Below the pieces are notes generated by a model. That model ran no database searches and was not told the origin of the DNA. It saw nothing but the letters and a program-made list of their open reading frames with translations. 64,000 bases of DNA from Pedobacter sp. ISL-64 (GTDB taxonomy: Bacteria > Bacteroidota > Bacteroidia > Sphingobacteriales > Sphingobacteriaceae), in the NCBI RefSeq assembly GCF_018613605.1, contig NZ_JAGGPU010000004.1, positions 310,001-374,000 of the forward strand, in the 5' to 3' direction. Shown here piece after piece: positions 17,126 through 25,169 of the stretch. Numbering within the stretch: the first letter of the stretch is position 1; each line of letters opens with the position of its first letter. The position numbers were made by a program, and so were the translations under genes.

Positions 17126-17908
17126 ATGAAAACACTAAAAAGAATAGCGATCGTAAATGCGGTCATTGTGGCAGTAATAGCACTTAGCGCATTTATTTGG
17201 GTAGGATCTGCACAAGAAAAAAAAGTGGAGCAGCCCGTTAATGGAAAAGGCTTTGCCGTTTTGGAATTATTTACGTCTGAAGGATGTTCGAGCTGTCCGC
17301 CAGCAGAAGAACTGTTGGCTAAAATAGAGAAAGAGTCTAATGGAAAACCGGTGTATGTGCTTGGATATCATGTCGATTATTTTGATAATTTAGGTTGGAA
17401 GGATGTTTTCGGAAGTCCGGAAAATACAAAAAGGCAAAAAAAATATAGTGCTTGGTTAAACGTACAGGTTTATACCCCTCAATTGGTTATTAACGGCGCT
17501 CAGGAATTTATAGGATCTAATGAAAACGACGTGAGAAATGCCATTAATAAACAGCTTTTGAATAAAAAGTATACAGCCAGTTTAGCCTTCGATACGAAAA
17601 GGGATGGGGATGTACTGAAAATAAATTACGAAACCAAAGATACTCAGGCTAGCGACGATCTCCTTTTTGCTCTGGTACAAAAGAGCGGCAACACCGATGT
17701 ACAGCGTGGGGAGAATGCAGGACTTAAATTATCTCATGTCCAAATTGTACGTAAAACCTTAACACTATCTCTTAAGGATGCAAAATCTGGAACCGCAGTA
17801 TTAAATATCCCTAAAGGCAGCAGTGCCGAAAAATGGGAAGTAATCGGAATGGTTCAGCATAAAACAACAGGCGCAATTTCAGTAGTAAATGCATCAACAA
17901 CTTTTTAA
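17126..17908 (+). CDS. DUF1223 thioredoxin-fold protein
   Basis: A 260-residue exported or membrane-anchored protein with an N-terminal hydrophobic segment (residues 8-28). It matches DUF1223, a thioredoxin-like family. The motif LFTSEGCSSCPPAEELL carries Cys54 and Cys57 (CxxC). It is followed by YHVDYFDNLGWKDVF and VYTPQLVINGAQEFIGS, which are typical of the family. The C-terminal 90 residues form a separate beta-rich part. The pair of cysteines and the extracytoplasmic location suggest thiol-disulfide chemistry, but no DUF1223 reaction is established. The gene is directly under a LytTR-type operator and is followed 14 bp later by a small membrane-peptide gene. Confidence 0.9.
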   Translation: MKTLKRIAIVNAVIVAVIALSAFIWVGSAQEKKVEQPVNGKGFAVLELFTSEGCSSCPPAEELLAKIEKESNGKPVYVLGYHVDYFDNLGWKDVFGSPENTKRQKKYSAWLNVQVYTPQLVINGAQEFIGSNENDVRNAINKQLLNKKYTASLAFDTKRDGDVLKINYETKDTQASDDLLFALVQKSGNTDVQRGENAGLKLSHVQIVRKTLTLSLKDAKSGTAVLNIPKGSSAEKWEVIGMVQHKTTGAISVVNASTTF

Positions 17909-17922
17909 TCATACTCATCACC

Positions 17923-18096
17923 ATGGAAAATCATCAAAATACTACAACCAACAGTTTATTAGTTGGATTGGCAAGCTTAATGTCGACACTTTTTCTGGTT
18001 AGCCCTCCATTTGAAAAAAATCCACAGCAATGTGAAATGGTGCAAAGCATCGGAAAGAAAAAACAGAAAAGACTGGAGAATGAGCCAATTGTATAA
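17923..18096 (+). CDS. 57-residue small membrane protein
   Basis: ATG 17923 opens a 57-codon frame starting MENHQNTTTNSLLVGLASLM and ending in a lysine-rich tail (GKKKQKRLENEPIV). Residues about 11-29 are hydrophobic, so it could be a single-pass membrane peptide with a cytoplasmic basic tail. It has one cysteine (Cys37). It lies 14 bp after the DUF1223 gene and before a strong terminator, so it is probably the second gene of that LytTR-controlled unit. The opening MENHQN resembles the MENQN start of the hydrolase and Ohr. No family was recognised. Confidence 0.6.
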   Translation: MENHQNTTTNSLLVGLASLMSTLFLVSPPFEKNPQQCEMVQSIGKKKQKRLENEPIV

Positions 18097-18142
18097 CATA
18101 AATCTAGTTGCAAATTCATAAGCAATGTTTATTAGTTAGGAG

Positions 18143-18168
18143 GTCGCCATATATTTGGCGACTTTTTT
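18143..18168 (+). terminator. intrinsic terminator of the DUF1223 unit
   Basis: GTCGCC and GGCGAC form a 6-bp stem around an AT-rich loop, followed by six T residues. It lies 46 bp after the small membrane-protein gene. Confidence 0.85.
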
Positions 18169-18280
18169 ATTTAGAGACAATGCGCACTGTGCTTTAGCCA
18201 CAAATATAGCACGTAACAGCGTGTTCACAGCCTTGGATGATTAGCTTTTATGATTGTAAAAATCGAATTCAGGTTATTTG

Positions 18281-19112
18281 GAAATGAATGGTTGTGGTTC
18301 TTGGCCATTACAGTCCTGCTTTTGATTCGAGTTCCGATGCTAATTTAGTGCCGATTTATCGGTAAAGGATCGGAAGCTCTTCCCGGCAATCGGGTTTATT
18401 TAACCTGGGCTGGTGCAGGCAACCATAATCTTTCATCCAGCAATAATAAAAATAGGCTATTGTAAACAAACCATTGTTAACTAAACCCGACAGTAGCGGT
18501 AGCCTCCGATTTTTTCTATCGGAGCTATAGCCAATGGCGGGGCTACAGCATCCATGGAATGCTGCTCTTTCGTTTCCTAAAAAAGAAAAAATAGTTAGTA
18601 CTAGGAAATGAGCAGTTTGTGGCTCTTGGCCATTACAGCCCCGCTTTTGGTTCGAGTTTCGATGAAGGAACGGAGGCTCTTCCCGACAATATGGGTTTAT
18701 TTAACCTGGGCTGGTGCAGGAAATAGCGTTTTTCATCCACAAATAATAAAAATGAGGTATGGTAGACAGACCTTTGTTAACTAAACCCGACAGTAGCGAT
18801 AGCCTCCGATTTTTTCTATCGGAGCTATAGTGAATGGCGGGGCTACAGCCCCCATGAAATGCTGCCCTTTCATTTCCAAAAAATAAAAAATAGTTAGTAA
18901 TAGGAAATGAACGGTTTGTGGCTCTTGGCCATTACAGCCCCGCTTTTGGTTCGAGTTCCGATGAAGGATCGGAAGCTCTACCCGGCAATCAGGTTTATTT
19001 AACCTGGGCTGGTGCAGGAAACTCAAATCTTTCATCCGCCAATAGCGAACGGCGGGGCTACCGCACCTATGAAATGCTGCCTTTCATTTCCTAAAAAAGA
19101 AAAAATATTTGA
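18281..19112. repeat. three imperfect tandem repeats of about 300 bp
   Basis: Three units start near 18287, 18605 and 18904. The marker TAACCTGGGCTGGTGCAGG recurs at 18401, 18702 and 19000, giving periods of 301 and 298 bp. Each unit holds the phrase TGGCCATTACAG, a hairpin around CCGAT..ATCGG and an A-rich end. Units 1 and 2 also share a hairpin CTCCGAT-TTTTTCT-ATCGGAG, which unit 3 has lost. A terminal-repeat end of the AACCTGA element family abuts the left side (18256-18275), and a full element follows at 19117. No credible gene is present. A related copy in reverse orientation lies at about 48.9-49.1 kb. Confidence 0.75.
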
Positions 19113-19116
19113 TAAT

Positions 19117-19385
19117 AACCTGAGTTCGATTAATATTGCAATCATAATGATTGATTTGATAGCTCCTTTACTTAATCCGATCGTCATGCTGAACTTGTTT
19201 TACAAGTAGAAATAGTTTTTTCAATTGTCTTGTAGCTACTACGTGGTCGGCATCTTTCCCACTATTATAAGACCCTGAAATAAATTACCTTCGGTGAGCT
19301 CGCTAAGGCTCGGTTCAGGGTGACGGCACTCTTAAAAAATACCTGTAATATACTTTTAAGATATATTATTAATCGAATTCAGGTT
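19117..19385. repeat. MITE-like element, AACCTGA terminal-repeat family, copy A
   Basis: This 269-bp element has terminal inverted repeats of about 19 bp (left AACCTGAGTTCGATTAATA; right end one mismatch in reverse complement). Inside are GTCATGCTGAACTTGTTT, TTGTCTTGTAGCTACTACG and CCTTCGGTGAGCTCGC, all shared with copy B at 24.4 kb. It encodes no protein. No clean target duplication is visible. Confidence 0.75.
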
Positions 19386-19393
19386 TATATCAT

Positions 19394-19420
19394 AAAAAAG
19401 GCGCTAAGCGCCCCTTTTAT
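19394..19420 (-). terminator. intrinsic terminator of the doxX-like gene
   Basis: On the minus strand, GGCGC-TTA-GCGCC forms the stem and is followed by TTTTTT. It lies 20 bp after the stop codon of the DoxX-like gene. Confidence 0.85.
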
Positions 19421-19439
19421 GTCAGAATTTATTCAATTA

Positions 19440-19835
19440 TTAAACGGTAGTTAAATTTGAATATTGGGTAGGATAAAGTTTTTGGAACATCAGGTAGGTT
19501 ATTGTAACGATACCAAAGGCTATAATGGCATCGGTAGTGGCTAGCGGACCGATCACAATTAGTTTTGAGCAGAATGCAAAAATGATATCAAAGAATATCC
19601 CTGCAAATACCCATTCTTTTAACCTTAACAATTTGTTGGGGATTAGTAGAACTGCGATTCCGGCTAATTTAGCAACACCAAGTACATAAATAAAGTATGC
19701 CGGATATCCCAGTTGTAATGTAATGTCCCAAACAATAGGGGTTTTTGTGAGTTCACAAACTCCGCTGGTGCCAAACCATAACGAAGTTAGTGAGGCGCCG
19801 ATCCAATAAATGGTTTTTGTTGTTTTAAGTGTCAT
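19440..19835 (-). CDS. DoxX-like four-helix membrane protein
   Basis: A 131-residue protein with four hydrophobic segments (about residues 8-24, 46-64, 72-90 and 98-116), matching the DoxX-like family. It has the usual FGTSGVCELTKTP loop after helix 1 and YVLGVAKLAGIAVLLIP in helix 2. DoxX relatives are membrane proteins linked to thiol, sulfur or oxidative stress in several bacteria, but this subfamily has no established reaction. The gene is alone, with its own terminator, and its promoter carries the two-repeat LytTR-type operator. It therefore belongs to the same putative regulon as hydrolase-ohr and DUF1223. Confidence 0.88.
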   Translation of the reverse strand: MTLKTTKTIYWIGASLTSLWFGTSGVCELTKTPIVWDITLQLGYPAYFIYVLGVAKLAGIAVLLIPNKLLRLKEWVFAGIFFDIIFAFCSKLIVIGPLATTDAIIAFGIVTITYLMFQKLYPTQYSNLTTV

Positions 19836-19857
19836 AATATTTTTTTTTTAAGTTGCC

Positions 19858-19936
19858 CAAAAATGTTGCATAAACATTCCAAAAACCAGTTGAATGGATC
19901 TGAACCAGACAAATTAAATCCTGAATTAGACAATTG
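19858..19936 (-). promoter_or_regulatory. LytTR-type operator and promoter of the doxX-like gene
   Basis: On the minus strand, CAATTGTCTAATTCAG (19936-19921) and AATTTGTCTGGTTCAG (19915-19900) are 21 bp apart. They give the clearest form of the operator. After 34 nt comes CATTTTTG (19865-19858), one mismatch from the -7 consensus, 22 nt before the start codon. Confidence 0.7.
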
Positions 19937-20150
19937 AATGAATTTGTTTTAAAAGATTAGTTTGTGATGCATTTTAACTTAAAAAGGCCTACTAATAAAT
20001 GTGTAGATCAAAGTCAGATATTTGTTACGGATAAAATCCTCCTGAATATTTACTTTAGTTTCGATATTGGGTATTCGTTTACGGTTTATTGATCGTTATC
20101 CACTAATATTTTTAGAATTGAAATCAAATTAACACCATAATTAATCAACT

Positions 20151-21521
20151 ATGTCGAATCGAAACAACGCAGCCGATACTACTGGAGCCTTAATAGATGC
20201 TGGGATAAGCCCAGATAAGAAAACATTTTTACAATCACTCACCGAAGATTGGTGGGCTGTTATATTGGGAACGATTATTATTGCCACCGTACTTTGTTTA
20301 ACTAACAATGGTACTGTAATAAGTTTACCTGCATTTAAATGGGCAACCAGTGAAGACCTTTTCGGTAAAATATTATCAGCACCCAATTTATTGTTAATTG
20401 TTGAAATGGGGGCAGTTTTTCTGGCCTTAGCTTCGGTAGCGATAGGTTTATCTGGAGGCAGTGTTGCGCGGTTTGCTGGCGGTTTTGCGCTCATCTATTT
20501 TTTAGCTATCGTTTCTTTTATTATCGGAGGCAATAAAAGTGTATCCTATTTTGGGTTAGAATATGTGGTATTTGCACTGCTTATCGGTATCGCATTGGGC
20601 AACCTGATCAAGTTGCCATCTTGGCTAAAAGAAGCAGTACGGTCTGAGTTTTATATTAAAACAGGTTTGGTGATATTAGGAACCACTATTTTATCGGCCG
20701 ATCTGATCAAAGCTGGTTTACCCGGTATAATACAGGCCATTATTGTTGTTACTGTAGTTTGGTTTTTTTCGATGTGGTTAAGCCGCAAGTTAAAAGTAGA
20801 TGATGAATTTGGTGTAATATTAGCCTCAGCCGTATCTATTTGTGGTGTTTCTGCAGCAATTGTTGCTGCAGGCGCTATTAATGGTGATAAACGTAAATTA
20901 TCTTATGTAACTACTTTGGTATTGATTATGGCTATCCCGATGATGATTATTCTGCCTTGGGCGGTAAAGTATTTTCATATACCTGAGGTGATTGGTGGAG
21001 CATGGCTGGGTGGTACCTTAGATACAACGGCAACCGTAACTGCTGCAGGCGATTTGGTTGGGCCAATAGCCGTTAAAGCAGGTGTTATTGCCAAGTTTTC
21101 GCAAAATGTTTTTATTGGTGTTGCTGCTTTTTTTATAGCTATATGGTGGGCCTATAAAAAACCTAAAAGTGAAGATGGTATACCCTTCAAAGCAGAACGC
21201 CCGGGGTTGAAAATTGTGTGGGAGCGATTCCCGAAATTTGTACTGGGTTTTGTTGCGGCATCTTTAGTGTTTTCTTTCCTGTTATCTCCCACAACTGCAA
21301 AAAGTGTTGGACCGACCTTAAACGGCTTACGTACAGTGTGGTTTGCAATCGCTTTTATTTCAATCGGTATGGAAGCTAAATTTTCATCACTGGTAAAACT
21401 TCAGGGCGGTAAACCCGCATTTACATTTGTTACAGCACAAATATTTAACATATTCTGGACCCTCTTATGGTCGTATATTTTATTTGGCGGATATCTATTT
21501 CCTATACCTGATTTTAAATAG
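20151..21521 (+). CDS. YeiH-family putative sulfate exporter
   Basis: A 456-residue integral membrane protein of the YeiH/UPF0324 family, annotated elsewhere as putative sulfate exporters, with about eleven hydrophobic segments. Visible family blocks are LGTTILSADLIKAGLPGIIQ, DDEFGVILASAVSICGVSAAIVAAGAI and WLGGTLDTTATVTAAGDLVG, then SIGMEAKFSSLVKLQGGKP near the C terminus. Substrate assignment in this family rests on little direct evidence. It is transcribed away from the DoxX-like gene. The shared 315-bp gap holds the DoxX operator, but I see no matching operator and -7 pair facing this gene, so it may not be in the regulon. Confidence 0.88.
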   Translation: MSNRNNAADTTGALIDAGISPDKKTFLQSLTEDWWAVILGTIIIATVLCLTNNGTVISLPAFKWATSEDLFGKILSAPNLLLIVEMGAVFLALASVAIGLSGGSVARFAGGFALIYFLAIVSFIIGGNKSVSYFGLEYVVFALLIGIALGNLIKLPSWLKEAVRSEFYIKTGLVILGTTILSADLIKAGLPGIIQAIIVVTVVWFFSMWLSRKLKVDDEFGVILASAVSICGVSAAIVAAGAINGDKRKLSYVTTLVLIMAIPMMIILPWAVKYFHIPEVIGGAWLGGTLDTTATVTAAGDLVGPIAVKAGVIAKFSQNVFIGVAAFFIAIWWAYKKPKSEDGIPFKAERPGLKIVWERFPKFVLGFVAASLVFSFLLSPTTAKSVGPTLNGLRTVWFAIAFISIGMEAKFSSLVKLQGGKPAFTFVTAQIFNIFWTLLWSYILFGGYLFPIPDFK

Positions 21522-21964
21522 GTGAGGAATTGGGTTTTACGCTATCGTTCACAGATTCCTATGGTAAAGTCGTCATTGCGAGGAACGAAGATAACCGAAC
21601 GATTGAGCTCATGAATGCTTTAAAAACAGATGCAAAAATGAATAATCTTAATGCGCAAGACGCCTTTACCCCAAAAACGTTGCAGTAGAAATGCCGCTAT
21701 TATACCAACATAGCTAGATTGTTGACGAACTGGATTTAAAAACTGCCCAATGGCAGAAGTTATTTTTGTATTTGATCGAAAGGAGCTTCCATTTATTCTT
21801 TTTTCTTAGGAATCTGTGATTTTGCTGATACAAAACTTAATGATTAGATTTTATACTATCTTTAAGGGAGAATTCTTAGACACTCACCAGCAAGTTGTTC
21901 AGTTAATTAGGAGAAGAAGGGGAGCTTGAGACTTCATTTTTGACCAAATCGTTTAAATAACAAT
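21522..21964. repeat. gene-free spacer with inverted 13-bp ends and REP fragment
   Basis: TCACAGATTCCTA (21549-21561) recurs exactly inverted as TAGGAATCTGTGA (21807-21819), enclosing about 270 bp. Inside is half of a REP-like hairpin (GTCATTGCGAGGAACGAAG, without its partner arm) and no credible gene. It may be the remains of a small mobile element. No promoter for the downstream gene was recognised. Confidence 0.45.
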
Positions 21965-22852
21965 ATGAGAAGTACAAAATTTAGCTATCTGGCTTTTTTT
22001 ATCTGCCTGGTTTACACCGGTTTTTGTGGTTTTATTTCTGATAAACAGGTATATCCGCGTTTAGGGATTGTATCTGGCTTAGCACAGGACAGTTTAGCTT
22101 ATGCCTCTGGTTTTAAAATGATTGGCGAATCTGTTCCGAAGGTGCTTTCACCTGCATTAACAGATGATCAGTTTCGTGCCAACGTGATAAAGATTAAAGC
22201 TGCAAAATGTAAAGTATTAACCTGTAACCTTTTCTATCCGGCGAGTATAAAAATAGCTGGCCCAGAGGTAGATGAAGCGAAGGTTTTAACTTATACCGAA
22301 ACTGTTCTTTCAAGAGCTCAACAAGCGGGGATCAAGTTTATTGTTTTGGGCAGCTCTGGTGCAAGGAGCATTCCGGCTGATTATAATGTCGTTAAGGCAA
22401 AATCAGATTTTATTAGCCTGGGCAAAAAACTAGCGCAAATTGCCGGGAAATATAAGGTTACAATTTTGCTGGAAAATCTAGAAACCACCGAAACTAACTT
22501 CATCACCTCGTTAAAGTCAGCTGCAGAAATTGTAAGGGAGATTGATCATCCAAATTTCAGGCTTAATGCTGATATATTTCACATGATGCGTGAAGGAGAG
22601 TCCCCAAATGAAATTATTGAGGCCGGAACATTAATTGCATTTTCTGAAGTTGCCGAAAAACAAAACAGGTCGTTGCCAGGTGTTATGGGCGACGATTTTA
22701 AGCCTTATTTAAGAGCCTTGCACAAAATAAACTATAAAGGTTTCATCTTTATGGAAGGAAGTATCAAAAATGCTGCTGTAGAAATGCCGCTTGCTTTCAA
22801 ATATCTTTCTGCTCAGATTGCAGAAGTGTATTCGGAAAAGAAAGCAGATTAA
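21965..22852 (+). CDS. exported sugar phosphate isomerase/epimerase-like TIM-barrel protein
   Basis: A 295-residue protein with an N-terminal hydrophobic signal (YLAFFICLVYTGFCGF) and a xylose isomerase-like TIM barrel. Metal-ligand candidates sit in ILLENLETTE (Glu), FRLNADIFHMMREG (Asp and His) and GFIFMEGS (Glu near the end), as in sugar phosphate isomerase/epimerase and AP-endonuclease 2 relatives. The signal suggests a periplasmic enzyme, possibly acting on a sugar or cyclitol. It stands alone, converging with the next gene, so context does not identify a substrate. Confidence 0.8.
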   Translation: MRSTKFSYLAFFICLVYTGFCGFISDKQVYPRLGIVSGLAQDSLAYASGFKMIGESVPKVLSPALTDDQFRANVIKIKAAKCKVLTCNLFYPASIKIAGPEVDEAKVLTYTETVLSRAQQAGIKFIVLGSSGARSIPADYNVVKAKSDFISLGKKLAQIAGKYKVTILLENLETTETNFITSLKSAAEIVREIDHPNFRLNADIFHMMREGESPNEIIEAGTLIAFSEVAEKQNRSLPGVMGDDFKPYLRALHKINYKGFIFMEGSIKNAAVEMPLAFKYLSAQIAEVYSEKKAD

Positions 22853-22892
22853 TTATTGTTCTTTTCTACTGAAATAAGATATATAAATGCTG

Positions 22893-23519
22893 TTATTTCG
22901 ACAATAATACCAGCGATTGCACATTTGATTTTTCTGCAGCCTTATCAATATTTGGTAAACGCATTTTTGCAACGTTGGTCTCAACGGTTAAAGATGGATT
23001 TTCACTTTTAGTAAGTGCAGCTATGTCTCTTACAGTGCTCGATAACATTTTAAGTGTAAGCATAAATTGACGGTCGATATTCCTGATCTTCTGAAAATCA
23101 ACATTTGGATTAAAATGTTCGGTATTCGACCGCTCACTTTGATTAAACTGGATGCTGTCTAAAAGAACCAATTTGTCTGTAATCTGGTTCAATACTTCGT
23201 CCGAAAGATTTAGTCCTTGTATGCCTATTACCCTATTGTTTTTTATATAATAATCTAAGCCATTAAAGCTAACGAGGGTTAAGTTATTCCTGTTGATGAT
23301 GTACTCTGCCTTTGGAAGGCTATTTTTCGAACGGTTTTTATTATATGCACTGCGCTGAGCAGCTAAACGTTCAATCATATCGTTTCCGTTCAATCTATCT
23401 ACATTCTCGAAAATATCAGCTGGTTTTGTTGGCTTGTTTTGAGCAAGAACATGAATTGATAAGCAAGATAATGAAGTGATTACAAGGAATACTAGAGCGG
23501 ACAATTTGGTACTTTTCAT
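22893..23519 (-). CDS. secreted hypothetical protein
   Basis: This 208-residue protein was not recognised. It has a signal peptide (ALVFLVITSLSCLSIHVLAQ), with likely cleavage after the VLA of VLAQN. Mature residues include a charged early part (DRLNGNDMIERLAAQRSAYNKNR), a short beta-like segment (LTLVSFNGLDYYIKNNRVIG) and a helical C-terminal half. A Cys in the signal region does not form a clear lipobox. It converges with the isomerase-like gene, 40 bp apart, and has no operon partners. Confidence 0.75.
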   Translation of the reverse strand: MKSTKLSALVFLVITSLSCLSIHVLAQNKPTKPADIFENVDRLNGNDMIERLAAQRSAYNKNRSKNSLPKAEYIINRNNLTLVSFNGLDYYIKNNRVIGIQGLNLSDEVLNQITDKLVLLDSIQFNQSERSNTEHFNPNVDFQKIRNIDRQFMLTLKMLSSTVRDIAALTKSENPSLTVETNVAKMRLPNIDKAAEKSNVQSLVLLSK

Positions 23520-23782
23520 GCCGCAAAGATATATGTATAATTGCTAAAATTAAATTTTTTGTATGTTTAATATTACGTTTTTAAGCTATTTTTGATTTTT
23601 TTTGATGATAAAAATCAATTTTTTATTTAACAGGTATTTAATGATTAAAAAACATATGCAATTCTTTCGCTTAGCAGATTGAATTTTTATGGAGAAGAGT
23701 TCGCAATTAAGTTTTTAATTCTGTGCTTAAGAAATAGTTCTATACTTTTGGGTTCGCGATACATAGCATTACCTCATTATTG

Positions 23783-24271
23783 ATGATCGAACTCGACTTT
23801 TTCTTTAATCTGCCTAATGGCGATATCATGCATTTTCAGCTTATCCAGCTTTCGAGAGGTGAGCTGTGGACTGTTCTTGACCATAAACAGGTATTGGAAA
23901 GGATAACAAAAGAAGATGGAAAGTGGAAAACATTGCTAGGCGGTTCCTTATCTGAAGAGCTTATACAAAACATCGGACGGTTTATTGATTGTCAGCAATA
24001 TCAAAATTTGCCTATCGAGATTAAATTGAGATGGCCAAAGCTTATTGAGGAAATTATAGTGAATTCAGATGCTGAATATATGGTAGTCTGCAAGCCCTTT
24101 GTAAATTTCAGATCATTTGAAAAAATGTTTGAAAAATTTGTACCTGCCATGATAAAGGATGAGTGGGCAATCAATTTTAAAGTTTACAGCCACGATTTTG
24201 GTGAAGATTTTATAAAGAAACTTAGTCGCAAGGAAGAAAAATCCAGTTATCATCCTATTCAGAAATGGTAG
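23783..24271 (+). CDS. hypothetical protein, paralogue of the 40.85-kb gene
   Basis: The start chosen is ATG 23783 (MIELDFFF), because its paralogue at 40854 also begins MIEL. A TTG one codon upstream is less likely. The 162-residue protein aligns along its length with that paralogue: a WTVLDHKQVL/WLVLSGCKVL block, G-W plus GG, an IDCQQYQNLP/INMQQFSWLP block, a WPKLIEEIIV/WPKYVLDVVV block and a C-terminal FKVYSHDF/FKVRCFQK strand. No signal peptide or membrane segment is present, so it should be cytoplasmic. The function is unknown. The paralogue overlaps a receiver-domain gene, hinting at a signalling link that this copy lacks locally. Confidence 0.75.
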   Translation: MIELDFFFNLPNGDIMHFQLIQLSRGELWTVLDHKQVLERITKEDGKWKTLLGGSLSEELIQNIGRFIDCQQYQNLPIEIKLRWPKLIEEIIVNSDAEYMVVCKPFVNFRSFEKMFEKFVPAMIKDEWAINFKVYSHDFGEDFIKKLSRKEEKSSYHPIQKW

Positions 24272-24389
24272 TCTTATATTGGAAGCAGGGATTCTGCTCC
24301 ATGTTAAACTTCAATTTAAAATATCATATATAAATTCCCCTGTGAACTTATTTGCTACAGCATCTTTTCGATTTATTGAGCATATTATT

Positions 24390-24692
24390 AACCTTAGTTC
24401 GATTAATATTTACACGTTGTGATCAGTTTTTAGCTTCATTTCCCTAACGCGATCGTCATGCTGAACTTGTTTTAAAAGTAGAAATAGTGTTTTCAATTGT
24501 CTTGTAGCTACTACGTGGCCAGCATCCTTCCTGCTCGATAGACCCTGAAATAAATTACCTTCGGTGAGCTCGCCTAAGGCTCGGTTTACTGCGTAGCTTT
24601 CCGTTACGCTATAGGTCAGGGTGATGACAGTGAGTTGAGAATATCTACAGTAGATATTTAAAGGCATGTTAGTTATTAATCGAGTTCAGGTT
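24390..24692. repeat. MITE-like element, AACCTGA terminal-repeat family, copy B
   Basis: This 303-bp element has inverted ends (left AACCTTAGTTCGATTAATA; right end complementary to AACCTGAACTCGATTAATA). It shares most of its interior with copy A at 19.1 kb but carries an extra segment near its right side (CGTAGCTTTCCGTTACGC). TATTA flanks both ends if the ends are taken as ACCT/AGGT, a possible 5-bp target duplication. Confidence 0.75.
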
Positions 24693-24782
24693 ATTAGTAC
24701 AACGATAGCCAATTAGGTTTAAATCAGTATTAATTTCCTTTATTCGATTTAGTATTGGCCTCAAAGTTTAATTGAGGTGCTA

Positions 24783-24992
24783 TTAAGATGTTAATTCTGC
24801 AGTGTTAACTAAATGTATTTTTGTTGCAGCAAGTCCTCTTGCTGTAAGCTCTATTTCAAAAGAAATTTCATCATTAAGCCTGATTTCTTCCTGGAGTTCC
24901 ATTAAAAAGAATTGAATTTTCTGTTCATTTTCATCTTTAATAATGCCATGTCCACTATTTTGATCTACATAGCATATTGTACCCTTTCTCAT
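24783..24992 (-). CDS. cold-shock-domain-like protein
   Basis: A 69-residue protein that fits a single cold-shock (OB-fold) domain. It opens MRKGTICYVDQNSGHGIIKD, corresponding to the KGxVxxFxxxxGxGFI start of Csp proteins, and continues with IQFFLMELQ and a final strand GLAATKIHLV. The aromatic residues of the usual RNP motifs are largely replaced (GHGII where GFGFI is typical), so nucleic-acid binding may be weaker or altered. It stands alone beside a repeat element. Its length and fold pattern support a real gene. Confidence 0.72.
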   Translation of the reverse strand: MRKGTICYVDQNSGHGIIKDENEQKIQFFLMELQEEIRLNDEISFEIELTARGLAATKIHLVNTAELTS

Positions 24993-25169
24993 TTTTTCTG
25001 TTTTGTTAAGATTTACCCTTAATTCTTCAATGAAGATTTATTTAAATATTAGAACGTCAATTAGGATGGTTTAATATAGTAATAATTTTGTTACATTAAG
25101 TTGAGAAAATCGATAATATTTCTTGATGGTGAAAATGTAGAAGGGTTTCTTATTGGGCCAATTTAATTG

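Noticed and set aside
18781..19035. 84-codon minus-strand frame
   Set aside because: Covers the tandem repeat units. Open by chance and not preserved between units.
18281..19112. CRISPR-like array
   Set aside because: The units are about 300 bp and imperfect throughout, without short identical repeats, unique spacers or cas genes.
24410..24667. 85-codon minus-strand frame
   Set aside because: Lies inside MITE-like copy B. The equivalent frame is not kept in copy A.
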